Below are positions 19,756 through 28,864 of a DNA stretch of 64,000 bases, in pieces (within the stretch, counting starts at the first letter, position 1; the number at the start of each line of letters is the position of its first letter). Origin of the DNA: DATBLE01 sp963808815 (GTDB lineage Bacteria > Actinomycetota > Thermoleophilia > Gaiellales > Gaiellaceae). Both the position numbers and the translations under genes were made by a program. The notes under the pieces are model-generated. The model saw only the letters and a program-made list of their open reading frames with translations. It was not told where the DNA came from and did no database searches. The stretch covers positions 62,001 through 126,000 of the forward strand of contig CAWEGI010000015.1 in the NCBI GenBank assembly GCA_963808815.1, given 5' to 3'.

Positions 19756-21014
19756 GCGCGCTCTCACCTGCCGTCCAGGGAGCGATCCGCTCCGAGGCGA
19801 CCGCGAAGTACGTCGGCTGGGTCTCGGTCGGCCTCGCGGCGCTCGGACTCTGGCTGGCGCTTCCGCCCGTCACGCTGCGCTCGCCGGCGGTCCCGTTCGT
19901 GCTCGAAGCTCTGGCGGCGCTCGGCGGGGCGTGGACTGCCGCGCGCGGCGAGCGGAAGCTGGGGTGGGGGGCGGTGGCCGCGGCCGGCATCTGTGCGGTC
20001 CTTGCTTACGGCGCCACCCGGTCGAGCCTGGCGCACCTCGACGGCGCCTTCACGACCACTTCCGGCCCCGGCGTCGTCGACTGGGGCGTGTTGACCTACA
20101 ACATGTTCATCTTCGCGACGCCGCTCGCGTTCGCGGCGATCGGCGGCATGTTCGCCGAGCGCGCAGGGGTCGTGAACATCGGGCTCGAGGGGATGATGCT
20201 CTCCGGTTGCTTTTTCGGCATCCTCGGCGCCGACAAGCTCAACTCGTGGGAGCTCGGCCTCGTCACCGCGGCGATCTCGGGCGCCGTCCTGGGGCTGATC
20301 CACGCGTTCTTCTCCGTGCACATGCGCTCCGACCAGATCGTCGGCGGGACGGCGATCAACTTCCTCGCCCTCGGGATCACGGGCTACTTCTTCATCCAGA
20401 TCTACGGCCTGAACGGGACCCCTGGCACGGGCATCCCGTCCATCCCGGACGTCAACCTGAACTTCCTGAACCACATCCCGCCGAAGGATCCGGACCGGCC
20501 CAGCTTCTGGTACCAGGCGTTCGGCCACCTGAACCTGATGATCTGGGTCCTGTTCGGGGTGATCGTGCTCGCCTACTTCGTCATGTTCCGGACGTCGATC
20601 GGGCTCAGGCTCCGCTCGGTGGGCGAGCACCCGCGTGCTGCCGACACGGTCGGCATCGACGTCTACCGGACGCGCTACGGTGCGGTGATCCTCTCCGGAA
20701 TGATCGCCTCGCTCGGCGGCGCGTACCTGGCGATCGGCTACGTCCACTCGTTCACCGAGAACATGACCGCCGGCCGCGGGTTCATCGGCCTGGCGGCGCT
20801 GATCGCCGGCGGCTGGCGGCCCGGAGGCGCCTTCGCGTTCGCGCTTCTGTTCGGCTTCTTCGGCGGTCTGGCCACCCGAGTGCAGGGCTACGGATACGAG
20901 TACAACGTGCTCGTCCAGGCTTTGCCCTACGTGATCACGCTGATCGCGGTCATCGGCGTGATCGGCAGGTCGATCCCACCCGCATCGGTTGGACGGCCCT
21001 ACGTCAAGCAGTAG
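19752..21014 (+). CDS. Nucleoside ABC transporter permease 2
   Basis: A 420-residue second permease (YufQ/NupQ-like), starting at GTG 19752 within the permease 1 stop. The N-terminus carries extra hydrophobic segments before the BPD_transp_2 core. The core includes FAERAGVVNIGLEGMML, a typical motif of this permease class, and the ATPase-contact loop SVGEHPRAADTVGIDVYR. No frame break is seen. Confidence 0.93.
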   Translation: MSALSPAVQGAIRSEATAKYVGWVSVGLAALGLWLALPPVTLRSPAVPFVLEALAALGGAWTAARGERKLGWGAVAAAGICAVLAYGATRSSLAHLDGAFTTTSGPGVVDWGVLTYNMFIFATPLAFAAIGGMFAERAGVVNIGLEGMMLSGCFFGILGADKLNSWELGLVTAAISGAVLGLIHAFFSVHMRSDQIVGGTAINFLALGITGYFFIQIYGLNGTPGTGIPSIPDVNLNFLNHIPPKDPDRPSFWYQAFGHLNLMIWVLFGVIVLAYFVMFRTSIGLRLRSVGEHPRAADTVGIDVYRTRYGAVILSGMIASLGGAYLAIGYVHSFTENMTAGRGFIGLAALIAGGWRPGGAFAFALLFGFFGGLATRVQGYGYEYNVLVQALPYVITLIAVIGVIGRSIPPASVGRPYVKQ

Positions 21015-21354
21015 CGGCGCCCGGCGCGCGAACCCGCGCGCCTGGTGGTCGCTCGTCTGCGGGATCCTGTCGCTCGCGGCAATCCCGGTCGGGATCGTGC
21101 TCGCGCGCGAGCTGGAGCAGGTCACGCTCGTCGACTCGTCGGGCTCGGTCCTGGTCGGCGCTCTGTTCGGCTGGGCGGCGATCGTGCTCGCGCGCCGCGC
21201 GCGGGAGCGCATCCAGATCACGCTCGGGCGCGCGGGCGGCGGCCGCGCGGCCGCGGTCGGCCGGCTCCTCGGGATCCTCGGACTGCTGGTCGCCGGGACC
21301 GCCGCGCTCGCCCTCGGGTTCTGGGGTCTGCTATCCATGTTCGCGGAGCAGTAG
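20989..21354 (+). CDS. Small two-helix membrane protein, DUF4190-like
   Basis: A 121-residue protein with two hydrophobic stretches at about 20-38 and 48-64 and a third at about 92-116, separated by an Arg-rich loop (RRARERIQI). The start TTG 20989 lies 26 bases inside permease 2, so translation is coupled to the transporter operon. The proline-rich, short N-terminus resembles DUF4190 proteins, but I cannot be sure. No function is known. Confidence 0.5.
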   Translation: MDGPTSSSSGARRANPRAWWSLVCGILSLAAIPVGIVLARELEQVTLVDSSGSVLVGALFGWAAIVLARRARERIQITLGRAGGGRAAAVGRLLGILGLLVAGTAALALGFWGLLSMFAEQ

Positions 21355-21460
21355 CCCCGGCCTGACCGGCCCTAAGAGCGCCTCCGGCGCCGCCTACGCT
21401 CTGCTTGCGGGCGGCGCCGTCTCCGACGGCGCGCCGGCGGCCGACCGACGGACCCCGGTC

Positions 21461-21466
21461 TACAAT
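21461..21466 (+). promoter_or_regulatory. -10 box (TACAAT) for leaderless rodZ-like gene
   Basis: TACAAT, a near-consensus -10 hexamer, ends 6 bases before GTG 21473. It is the best example in the window of the leaderless arrangement. Confidence 0.6.
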
Positions 21467-21472
21467 GGGCGC

Positions 21473-22189
21473 GTGTTCGAGATCGGGAACAGCCTCCGCG
21501 AGGCGCGCACGCGCAAGGGGCTCGACTTCCCCGAGCTCGAACAGGGGACGAAGATCCGCGCGAAGTACCTGCGCGCCCTCGAGGACGAGGCGTTCGAGAC
21601 GCTGCCCTCGGCGACTTACGTCAAGGGGTTCCTGCGCACATACGCCGACTACCTCGGGCTGGACGGACAGCTGTACGTGGACGAGTACAACGTCCGCTAC
21701 GGCTCTGGCGACGAGGTGCTCGAGCGGCGGGTACGGAGCACCTCGACGGTGCGCAGGACGCACGGACGCAGGCGGCGGCTCGAGTCGAAGCTGGTCTGGG
21801 TCACCCTCCTCGGCATCGCCGTCGTCACGGCGCTCGTGATCGCCGCCTGGCGGTACGGGGGCAGCGGCCACCAGTCGCTGCCGCTCGACACGCCGGCCGA
21901 CACCGGGGCTTCGAAGGCGCCGGGGGGCCTGCTGATCCGCGCGGTCGGCGGCAACACGCTGCTCCTCGTCCGCTCGGGCTCCGAGAGCGGCCGCCAGGTG
22001 TGGAACGGGACGCTGACGAACGGCAGCATGCAGCGATTCGGAACCGGCAAGCGCCTGTGGGTCTACATCGGTTCGCCCGAGAACGTGCGCATGCGACTGA
22101 ACGGGCGGGGCGTGCTTGTCGGCGGCTCGAAGCCGCGCAGCCTGATGGTCACCTCCGGCGACATCGTCCCTGCCGGGCCGGGAACCTGA
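21473..22189 (+). CDS. RodZ-like helix-turn-helix membrane protein
   Basis: A 238-residue protein with an N-terminal HTH_25 domain (SLREARTRKGLDFPELEQGT to FLRTYADYLGL), a basic linker, one membrane helix (about residues 104-124) and a periplasmic DUF4115-type beta domain. This is the architecture of RodZ, which ties cytoskeleton and cell-wall machinery to the membrane. In actinobacteria without MreB such proteins stand between ftsK and cinA/recA and their role is less clear. The start follows a strong -10 box. Confidence 0.85.
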   Translation: MFEIGNSLREARTRKGLDFPELEQGTKIRAKYLRALEDEAFETLPSATYVKGFLRTYADYLGLDGQLYVDEYNVRYGSGDEVLERRVRSTSTVRRTHGRRRRLESKLVWVTLLGIAVVTALVIAAWRYGGSGHQSLPLDTPADTGASKAPGGLLIRAVGGNTLLLVRSGSESGRQVWNGTLTNGSMQRFGTGKRLWVYIGSPENVRMRLNGRGVLVGGSKPRSLMVTSGDIVPAGPGT

Positions 22190-23462
22190 TCCCGCGCGGC
22201 CCCGGGCCGCGATCGTCGTCACGGGCAGCGAGCTCGTCCGGGGCGAGCGCACGGACCTGAACGGCCCCTTCCTCGCCGCGCGGGCACTCGAGCTCGGACT
22301 CGAGCCGGCCCGGATCACCATCGTCGGCGACCGTCCCGACGAGCTCGAGGCCGCTCTTTCCGAGGGGCTCGCAGCCGAGCTCTGCCTCGTCTCGGGTGGG
22401 CTCGGTCCAACGCACGACGACCGTACGGTCGAGCTGATCGCGAAGGCGGCGCGGCGCGAGCTCGTAGTCGACGAGGCGCTGCAGGCCGAGATCGGCGGCA
22501 TCTCGCGGCAGATCGCGGAGCGGCTCCACCGGCCGTACGCCGACTTCGAGCCCGGCGTGCGCAAGCAGGCGACCCTGCCGGCCGGGGGGATCTCGCTCGG
22601 ACTGGCGGGAACGGCGCCGGGGATCGTCCTCGACACGGGCCCCGGCGCTGCCGTCGTCTTGCCCGGACCGCCCGCGGAGCTCCAGCGGCTCTGGCCCCGC
22701 GCGCTGGAGACCGAGCCGGTGCGGCGAGTGCTGGCCCGCGCGCAGCCGCCCGGGAGGCGGGTGCTCCGCTTCTACGGCGCGAGCGAGTCGGCGGTCGCGA
22801 AGGCGCTCGCCGACGCCGGGGGCGACGGGGACGGCGTGGAGGCGACCATCTGCGCTCGTGAGTTCGAGATCCACGTCGACCTGCTCTTCGGGCCGGGCGC
22901 GGAGGAGCATGCCGAGGCGCTCGAGCGGGCGCTCGCGGAGCCCCTGGCGCAGTATCTGTTCGCACGGGACGAGCGCCCCGTGGAAGCGCTCGTGCTCGAT
23001 CTCTGCCGCGCCCGTGGCTGGTCGCTGGGGACGGCCGAGTCGTGTACCGGCGGCCTCGTGGCGGCGCGGCTGACGTCCGTCCCGGGCGCGAGCGCGGTCT
23101 TCCAGGGCGCAGTCGTCTCCTACGCGGACGCGGTGAAAGTGGGGCAGCTCGGGGTGGCGCCGTCCACGCTGGCCGAGCACGGCGCCGTGTCGGCCGAAAC
23201 GGCCGCGGAGATGGCCGCGGGTGTACGGGCGCGGCTCGGAGTCGACGTCGGGGTCGCCGTGACCGGCATCGCCGGGCCGGACGGCGGTACCCCCGAGAAG
23301 CCCGTCGGCCTCGTGCACCTCTACGCCGAGACCCCGGAGGCAGGACGCGGCATCGAGTTCGGCTTTCCCTCCGACCGCGAGACGGTCCGGTCGCGGGCGA
23401 CCGTGGCCGCGCTCCACCTGCTGCGGCGTCTTCTGTCACAGAACCCCGACATTCGCGTGTGA
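22186..23462 (+). CDS. cinA: CinA-family protein (competence/damage-inducible; NMN deamidase domain)
   Basis: The N-terminal MoCF/MoaB-like domain (VVTGSELVRGERTD, SGGLGPTHDDRT) is followed by a C-terminal CinA domain with TAESCTGGLVAARLTSVPGA and VTGIAGPDGG, the NMN-deamidase region. About 420 residues, full length. The frame contains no ATG, GTG or TTG between the upstream stop and residue ~120, so the true start is unclear. A CTG near 22186 or an unseen one-base error just after the rodZ stop would fix it. Its last codon overlaps the thpR GTG. Confidence 0.9.
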
Positions 23463-24016
23463 AGCCGGCTGGTAGCGTCGCTGGGGATGGGTCGCTTCGG
23501 CTCTTCTGCGCGCTTACCCTCCCCACCGAGACGGTGGCCCGCTTGGCGGGGTGGCAGGCCCAGCTTCCTGCGGGCCGCTATCGACGCGTCCCGCGCCAGA
23601 ACCTCCACGTCACTCTGGCGTTCCTCGGCGCCCGGCCGGCTGGGGAGGTCGACGCGATCGGCGCCGAGCTGGCCGCAGGAGCCGCGGCCGGGAGACCGAT
23701 CGTGCTGCGGGCGCTCGGCTACCGCGAGACCCGCAGTGTCGGGATGCTCGTCTTCGAAGACCAGGACGGTGCCGCCGGGGAGCTCGCCCGCGATCTGCAC
23801 GAGCGGCTGCAGCGGCTCGGCGTGTACGAGCCGGAGCGTCGAGCCTGGCTGCCTCACGTCACCGTCGTGCGCTTCCGCGAGCAGCCGCGGCTCGAACCGC
23901 CGCTTCCCGGCCTCGGGGAGGTCGCTCCGTCCGGAGCAGCTGTTTACATGTCCCGGCTGCGGCCGACCGGGGCCGAATACATCGTCGTCCAGGAATTTCC
24001 GTTAGGAGGAGGCTGA
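23459..24016 (+). CDS. thpR: RNA 2',3'-cyclic phosphodiesterase (2H family)
   Basis: A 185-residue LigT/ThpR protein with both 2H motifs, LHVTLAF near residue 47 and PHVTVVRF near residue 134. These form the two-histidine active site that opens 2',3'-cyclic phosphates. The start GTG 23459 overlaps the cinA stop and the recA start follows directly, so it belongs to a cinA-thpR-recA-recX operon. Physiological substrate in bacteria remains uncertain. Confidence 0.88.
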   Translation: MKPAGSVAGDGSLRLFCALTLPTETVARLAGWQAQLPAGRYRRVPRQNLHVTLAFLGARPAGEVDAIGAELAAGAAAGRPIVLRALGYRETRSVGMLVFEDQDGAAGELARDLHERLQRLGVYEPERRAWLPHVTVVRFREQPRLEPPLPGLGEVAPSGAAVYMSRLRPTGAEYIVVQEFPLGGG

Positions 24017-24018
24017 GG

Positions 24019-25137
24019 GTGGATCGGGAGCAAGCACTCGACACGGCGCTCGGACAGATCGAGCGAGCGTTCGGCAAGGGATCGGTGATGAGGATGAGCG
24101 ATCGGCCGCAGGTGTCCGTGGGCGCCGTCTCCACCGGATCGCTCGCGCTCGACCTCGCGCTCGGCATCGGTGGACTGCCGCGAGGTCGCGTCGTCGAGAT
24201 CTTCGGCCCGGAGTCCTCGGGCAAGACGACGCTCGTCTACCACGTGATCGCCGAGGCGCAGCGGCGCGGCGGGATCTGTGCCTTCATCGACGCCGAGCAT
24301 GCGATGGACCCGTACTACGCGAAGCGGATCGGCGTGAACATCGACGACCTGCTCGTCTCACAGCCCGACACCGGCGAGCAGGCGCTGGAGATCACCGAGC
24401 TGCTGATCCGCAGCGGCGCCCTCGACGTGATCGCGATCGACTCGGTCGCGGCGCTCACCCCGAAGGCCGAGCTCGAGGGCGAGATGGGGGACAGCCACGT
24501 CGGCCTCCAGGCGCGGATGATGAGCCAGGCGATGCGCAAGCTCGCCGGCACGCTCAACCGCACCGACACGATCTGCATCTTCACCAACCAGCTGCGCGAA
24601 AAGATCGGCGTCATGTTCGGCAACCCGGAGACGACGCCGGGCGGGCGCGCGCTGAAGTTCTATTCCTCGGTCCGCCTCGACATCCGGCGAATCGAGACGC
24701 TCAAGGAGGGCGTCGAGGCGATCGGCAACCGGGTGCGCGTCAAGGTGGCGAAGAACAAGGTCGCGCCGCCGTTCAAGCTTGCCGAGTTCGACATCCTCTA
24801 CGGCCAGGGGATCTCCTGGGAGGGAAGCGTGCTCGACGCGGGGCTCGAGCGGAAGGTCGTCCAGAAGTCGGGCTCGTACTTCAGCTTCGAGGACGAGCGG
24901 CTCGGCCAGGGCCGGCAGAACGCGACCGCGTTCCTCCGCGAGCACCCCGACGTGACGCAGGGCATTCTCCAGCGGATCCAGGCGCAGTTGGGCGACGACC
25001 AGGTGGCTTCTGCCAGGCTGCTGCCGATCGCCGATCCCGGTGACCAGGAGACCGCAGCGAAGAAGAAGGCCGCAGCGGCCGCGGTCGCCGGAGAGGCGCC
25101 GTCCCTGGAACAGGCCGAGGAGCCGGTCGAGGCGTAA
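24019..25137 (+). CDS. recA: Recombinase RecA
   Basis: A 372-residue RecA for strand exchange and LexA coprotease activity. Walker A GPESSGKTT is near residue 63, Walker B LDVIAIDSVAALTP follows, and loop L2 (FTNQLREKIGVMFGNPETTP) is intact. The C-terminus has an Ala/Lys/Glu-rich extension. AGGAGG at 24004-24009 gives a good ribosome site for GTG 24019. No intein is present. I found no obvious SOS box before the operon. Confidence 0.98.
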   Translation: MDREQALDTALGQIERAFGKGSVMRMSDRPQVSVGAVSTGSLALDLALGIGGLPRGRVVEIFGPESSGKTTLVYHVIAEAQRRGGICAFIDAEHAMDPYYAKRIGVNIDDLLVSQPDTGEQALEITELLIRSGALDVIAIDSVAALTPKAELEGEMGDSHVGLQARMMSQAMRKLAGTLNRTDTICIFTNQLREKIGVMFGNPETTPGGRALKFYSSVRLDIRRIETLKEGVEAIGNRVRVKVAKNKVAPPFKLAEFDILYGQGISWEGSVLDAGLERKVVQKSGSYFSFEDERLGQGRQNATAFLREHPDVTQGILQRIQAQLGDDQVASARLLPIADPGDQETAAKKKAAAAAVAGEAPSLEQAEEPVEA

Positions 25138-25141
25138 CAGC

Positions 25142-25630
25142 GTGCCCGGCGAGGCCGTGCCCCCCGAGGCCATGCCCTCCAAGAACGTGCGGGAGGAGGA
25201 GCGCGCCGTCGACCGCGCCGTCCGGGCGCTCGCCCGCCGAGACCACTCGGCAGCGAGTCTGCGGGCGAAGCTCGACCGTGCGGGGGTGTCCGAATCCGCA
25301 CAGGCAGCTGCGCTCGACGCGCTCGAGCGTGCCGGCTACGTCGATGACGCCCGCTACGCCCGTGAGCGGGCCGCCCTGCTGGCCGATCGCGGCTACGGCG
25401 ACGCATGGATTCGCGCCGACCTCGAACGCCAGGGCGTCGATCGCGAAACGGCGGAGGCGGCCGTGGCCGCACTCGAAGCCGAGCCCGAGCGGGCGCTGCG
25501 CGAGGCTGCGGCGGCCGGCGGCGGCCTGCGCGCGATCCGCTCGCTGGGGCGACGCGGGTACTCCGAGGACGCGCTCGACGCGGTTGCTGCGGCCCTCGTT
25601 GCAGACGACGCTCCCGAAGGAGTAGGATAG
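25142..25630 (+). CDS. recX: Regulatory protein RecX
   Basis: A 162-residue modulator that binds and inhibits RecA filaments. The tandem three-helix repeats are visible (ALARRDHSAASLRAKL, DALERAGYVDDARYARERA, RGYGDAWIRADL). It starts 4 bases after the recA stop at GTG 25142; ATG 25172 is an in-frame alternative. The position after recA is the standard one. Confidence 0.9.
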   Translation: MPGEAVPPEAMPSKNVREEERAVDRAVRALARRDHSAASLRAKLDRAGVSESAQAAALDALERAGYVDDARYARERAALLADRGYGDAWIRADLERQGVDRETAEAAVAALEAEPERALREAAAAGGGLRAIRSLGRRGYSEDALDAVAAALVADDAPEGVG

Positions 25631-25880
25631 AAAAGTCCCATCTGACGTTTTGCCTGCATACGACACATTTCCGAATCGAACCGAATTCAGCACCACTGAT
25701 CAGCGAGCCTGTTTGAGACCCATGCAAGCGACGGCTTTCCGGAGGAACTCGACCTAAGCTAGTCCGAGCGACCTGGCGGTCGCCGTTCGCTTGCTTCGAT
25801 TCGCGGGATGCGTCCGCGCCGGCTTGGCGGCGGGTGGGGCCCTGCGGCACCCGCCGCAGGACCGTCGACCCAGGAGCGGC
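25631..25880 (+). other. Intergenic region recX-rny
   Basis: 250 bases without a convincing gene. Base composition drops in the first about 120 bases (ACGTTTTGCC, AATTCAG), which suits a promoter, but I cannot fix a clear -35/-10 pair. The second half holds a short GCGACC/GGTCGC arm pair and the strong hairpin at 25827-25857. An in-frame upward extension of rny to 25791 is possible but not supported by homology. Confidence 0.5.
25827..25857 (+). repeat. 10-bp inverted repeat in the rny leader
   Basis: GCGGCGGGTG (25827-25836) and CACCCGCCGC (25848-25857) pair perfectly around an 11-base loop. It ends 23 bases before the rny ATG. It could be an RNA element in the leader of this ribonuclease gene, for example an autoregulatory site, but nothing proves that. 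Confidence 0.5.
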
Positions 25881-27413
25881 ATGGCGATCGTGATCGGCAT
25901 CATCATCGGTCTCGTCGTCGGCGCGGCGCTCGCGGCCGTGGGGCTTGTCGCCACCGGGGGATCGAGGCTGGCGGCGGCAAGGCGCTCCCGGCAGCTGATG
26001 CTCGAGGAGGCCCGTCAGGAGGCCGACGCTCTGCGCCGCGAAGCCCAGCTGGAGGCGAAGGAGGAATCGGTGCGGCTTCGCGAGGACGTCGAGCAGGAGG
26101 TGAAGACGCGGCAGTCCGAGTCGCTCCGGACGCAGGAGCGCCTGGCCGCGCGCGCAGGGGATCTCGAACGGCGGACGACCGAGCTCGACCGGCGCGAACA
26201 GGGAATCGCCGACCGCGAGATGCACGCCCGCCAACTCCAGGAGGAGCTGAAGTCTGCCAAGGACCAGGAGCTCGTCGAGCTGGAGCGCATCTCCGCGATG
26301 ACCGTCAACGAGGCGCGGGCCGAGGTCCTGCAGCGCTCGGAGGAGCTCGTACGTCACGAGCTCGCCCGGCGCGTGCGGCAGATGGAGGAAGAGGCGCAGT
26401 CGGAGGCGAGACGCCGCGCCCGCAACCTCGTCGCCGACGCGCTGCAGCGTGTCGCGGCAAGCCACGCCGCCGAGACCACGGTGTCGCTCGTCGAGCTCCC
26501 GTCCGACGACATGAAGGGGCGGATCATCGGGCGCGAGGGCCGCAACATCAGGGCGCTCGAGCACCTGACCGGCGTCGACATCATCATCGACGACACACCC
26601 GGAGCGGTCGTCCTCTCGTCGTTCGACGGGATCCGCCGTGAGGTCGCCAAGATCACGCTGACGAAGCTGATCGAGGACGGACGCATCCACCCGGCCCGGA
26701 TCGAAGAGATGTACTACCAGTCCAAGGCCGAGCTGGACGACCACATCCGGCAGGCGGGCGAGCAGGCCGTCTTCGAGGCCAACTGCGGCGAGTTCCCGGA
26801 GGAGATCGTCAAGATCCTCGGGCGACTGCGCTACCGGACGAGCTACGGCCAGAACGTCCTCAAGCACACGCTCGAGGTCGTCCAGCTGGCGGGGATCATG
26901 GCGAGCGAACTGGACGCCAGCGTGAAGACGACCAAGCGCGCTGCGCTGCTCCACGATCTCGGCAAGGCCCTGACCCACGAGGTCGAGGGATCCCATGCGC
27001 TGATCTCTGCGCAGTACGCGCGTCGCCACGGCGAGAGCCAGGGGGTCGTGCACGCCATCGAGGCGCACCACTACGAAGTGCAGCCGCAGACCGTGGAAGC
27101 GGTGCTCCTGATCGCCGCCGACGCGATCTCGGCGTCGAGGCCGGGCGCCCGCGGCGAGAGTCTGGAGGGCTACATCAAGCGCCTCGAATCGCTGGAGGAG
27201 CTGGCCGGCCAGATGAAGGGCGTCGACAAGGTCTACGCCCTCCACGCCGGCCGGGAAATCCGGGTGATCGTCAAGCCGGAGGAGATCGACGACGACCAGG
27301 CCGTGCTTCTGTCCCACGAGATCGCCCGCGAGATCGAGGGCCACCTCGAGTACCCCGGGCAGATCAAGGTGACCGTCATCCGCGAGTCCAGAGCCATCGA
27401 GTACGCGAAGTAG
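25881..27413 (+). CDS. rny: Ribonuclease Y
   Basis: A 510-residue membrane-anchored endoribonuclease starting mRNA decay. The N-terminal helix (about residues 2-28), a long coiled coil with repeated Arg/Glu/Gln (to about 195), a KH domain (GRIIGREGRNIRALE) and an HD domain (RAALLHDLGKALTHEVEGSH) occur in the normal order. ATG 25881 has AGGAG upstream and places the anchor at the N-terminus. Most model actinobacteria use RNase E instead, so RNase Y next to recX suggests a deep lineage. Confidence 0.96.
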   Translation: MAIVIGIIIGLVVGAALAAVGLVATGGSRLAAARRSRQLMLEEARQEADALRREAQLEAKEESVRLREDVEQEVKTRQSESLRTQERLAARAGDLERRTTELDRREQGIADREMHARQLQEELKSAKDQELVELERISAMTVNEARAEVLQRSEELVRHELARRVRQMEEEAQSEARRRARNLVADALQRVAASHAAETTVSLVELPSDDMKGRIIGREGRNIRALEHLTGVDIIIDDTPGAVVLSSFDGIRREVAKITLTKLIEDGRIHPARIEEMYYQSKAELDDHIRQAGEQAVFEANCGEFPEEIVKILGRLRYRTSYGQNVLKHTLEVVQLAGIMASELDASVKTTKRAALLHDLGKALTHEVEGSHALISAQYARRHGESQGVVHAIEAHHYEVQPQTVEAVLLIAADAISASRPGARGESLEGYIKRLESLEELAGQMKGVDKVYALHAGREIRVIVKPEEIDDDQAVLLSHEIAREIEGHLEYPGQIKVTVIRESRAIEYAK

Positions 27414-27531
27414 CCTCGGGCCCCGCCCGCGCCCGGCCGGGGCACCCCATCCCACCACCCACTGCGATCGTATCGAGCGAATCGTCACGCGTCTGTGCCG
27501 ATTTGGTGACGGAATCCTGAGGCGAGCCGGG

Positions 27532-27537
27532 TACGCT
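27532..27537 (+). promoter_or_regulatory. -10 box (TACGCT) for leaderless miaB
   Basis: TACGCT ends 7 bases before GTG 27545, in the 131-base space after rny. No Shine-Dalgarno sequence precedes the GTG. Confidence 0.5.
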
Positions 27538-27544
27538 GTCCGGC

Positions 27545-28864
27545 GTGAAGCGCTACTTCGTCACCACCTTCGGGTGCCAGATGAACGCCCACGACTCCGA
27601 GCGCATCAAGGGCATGCTCGAGTCGATCGGGCTCGGCGAGGCGCCCACGCAAGACGAGGCGGACGTGGTCGTCTTCAACACGTGCACGATCCGGGAGAAG
27701 CCCGACCAGCGCCTGGCGGCGCATCTCGCCCAGGCAAAGGCGCTCAAGGACCGCGACCCCGAGCGGGTGATCGCCGTCGGCGGATGCTACGCCGAGGCGC
27801 AGCGCGAGCGGATCTTCGAGCGGTACCCGTTCGTCGACGTCGCGTTCGGGCCAGGCTCGATCCCGCACCTGGCCGACTGGCTGGGAGCGGGAGGCGACGG
27901 CCCCCGAGGTCGCTTCGCCGAGTGGACGCATTTCGCCGGCGACCTCCCGACCAGGCGCGAACGGCCGTTTCAGGCGTGGGTACAGGTCTCGATGGGCTGC
28001 AACTCGAAGTGCGCGTACTGCATCGTCCCAGCGGTGCGCGGCCGTGAGCAGTCTCGCCGGCCGGGGGACATCGTCGCGGAGGTGTCAGCGCTCGCCGCCG
28101 ACGGCGTCCGCGAGGTCACGCTGCTCGGTCAGAACGTGAACTCCTACGGCCGCGACCTCCTGCCGGAGATTCGCACCGGGTTTGCCGAGCTGCTGCGTGC
28201 CTGCGACGAGATCGACGGAGTCGACCGGATCCGTTTCACGAGCCCACACCCGAAGGACTTCCGTCCCGACGTGATCGAGGCGATCGCCGACTGCGCAGCC
28301 GTGTGCGAACACGCCCACCTGCCGCTCCAATCCGGCTCGTCGGCCGTCCTCAAGCGGATGCGGCGCACCTATTCGCGCGAGCGGTTCACGAGGCTTGCCG
28401 GGGACATGCGCGCGGCGATCCCCGATCTCGCGCTGACCACCGACCTGATCGTCGGCTTCCCCGGCGAGACCGAGACCGACTTCTGCGAGACGCTGGAGGC
28501 GGTCGAGGAGGTCGGCTTCGACGGAGCGTTCACGTTCGTCTTCTCGCCGCGCAGCGGAACGGAAGCCGCGACCATGCCCGATCAGGTGCCGGACGAGGTC
28601 AAGGGCGACCGGATCGAGCGCCTGATCGAGGTCGTTCAGCGCGTTGCCGCGACGCGCAACGGGGAGCGGATCGGCGGGGTCGAGCAGGTGCTCGTCGAGG
28701 GGCAGAGCCGCACCGACTCGACACTCAGCCGCGGCCGCACCCGGCGCAATACGATGGTCAACTTCGCCGGCCGCGCCGCCGCCGGCCAGCTCGTTCGCGT
28801 CGCGATCACCGGGGCCAGCTCGACCACGCTCAAGGGCGTCACGGCCGTGACAGCGGCCGCATAG
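27545..28864 (+). CDS. miaB: tRNA-2-methylthio-N6-dimethylallyladenosine synthase
   Basis: A radical-SAM methylthiotransferase that modifies i6A37 of tRNA, the product of MiaA encoded downstream. Three N-terminal cluster cysteines (TFGCQMN, NTCTIRE, GGCYAE) and the radical-SAM motif CNSKCAYC near residue 157 are present, with a C-terminal TRAM domain. 439 residues, complete. Its TAG overlaps the GTG of the phosphatase gene. Confidence 0.96.
   Translation: MKRYFVTTFGCQMNAHDSERIKGMLESIGLGEAPTQDEADVVVFNTCTIREKPDQRLAAHLAQAKALKDRDPERVIAVGGCYAEAQRERIFERYPFVDVAFGPGSIPHLADWLGAGGDGPRGRFAEWTHFAGDLPTRRERPFQAWVQVSMGCNSKCAYCIVPAVRGREQSRRPGDIVAEVSALAADGVREVTLLGQNVNSYGRDLLPEIRTGFAELLRACDEIDGVDRIRFTSPHPKDFRPDVIEAIADCAAVCEHAHLPLQSGSSAVLKRMRRTYSRERFTRLAGDMRAAIPDLALTTDLIVGFPGETETDFCETLEAVEEVGFDGAFTFVFSPRSGTEAATMPDQVPDEVKGDRIERLIEVVQRVAATRNGERIGGVEQVLVEGQSRTDSTLSRGRTRRNTMVNFAGRAAAGQLVRVAITGASSTTLKGVTAVTAAA

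Noticed and set aside
22557..23462. cinA start at GTG 22557
   Set aside because: This would remove the MoCF-like N-terminal domain, which is clearly encoded in the same frame from about 22200.
23900..24020. SOS box before recA
   Set aside because: I looked for actinobacterial LexA-type palindromes around the recA and cinA starts and saw none. recA follows thpR by 2 bases and must be expressed from upstream.
25791..25880. Longer N-terminus for RNase Y starting at 25791
   Set aside because: It would place 30 polar residues, including the hairpin region, before the membrane anchor. ATG 25881 has a ribosome site and fits family length.
24798..27488. An 896-codon open frame on the minus strand across recA, recX and rny
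   Set aside because: The plus strand encodes clear RecA, RecX and RNase Y over the same bases. The minus frame is low-complexity Arg/Leu/Asp sequence.
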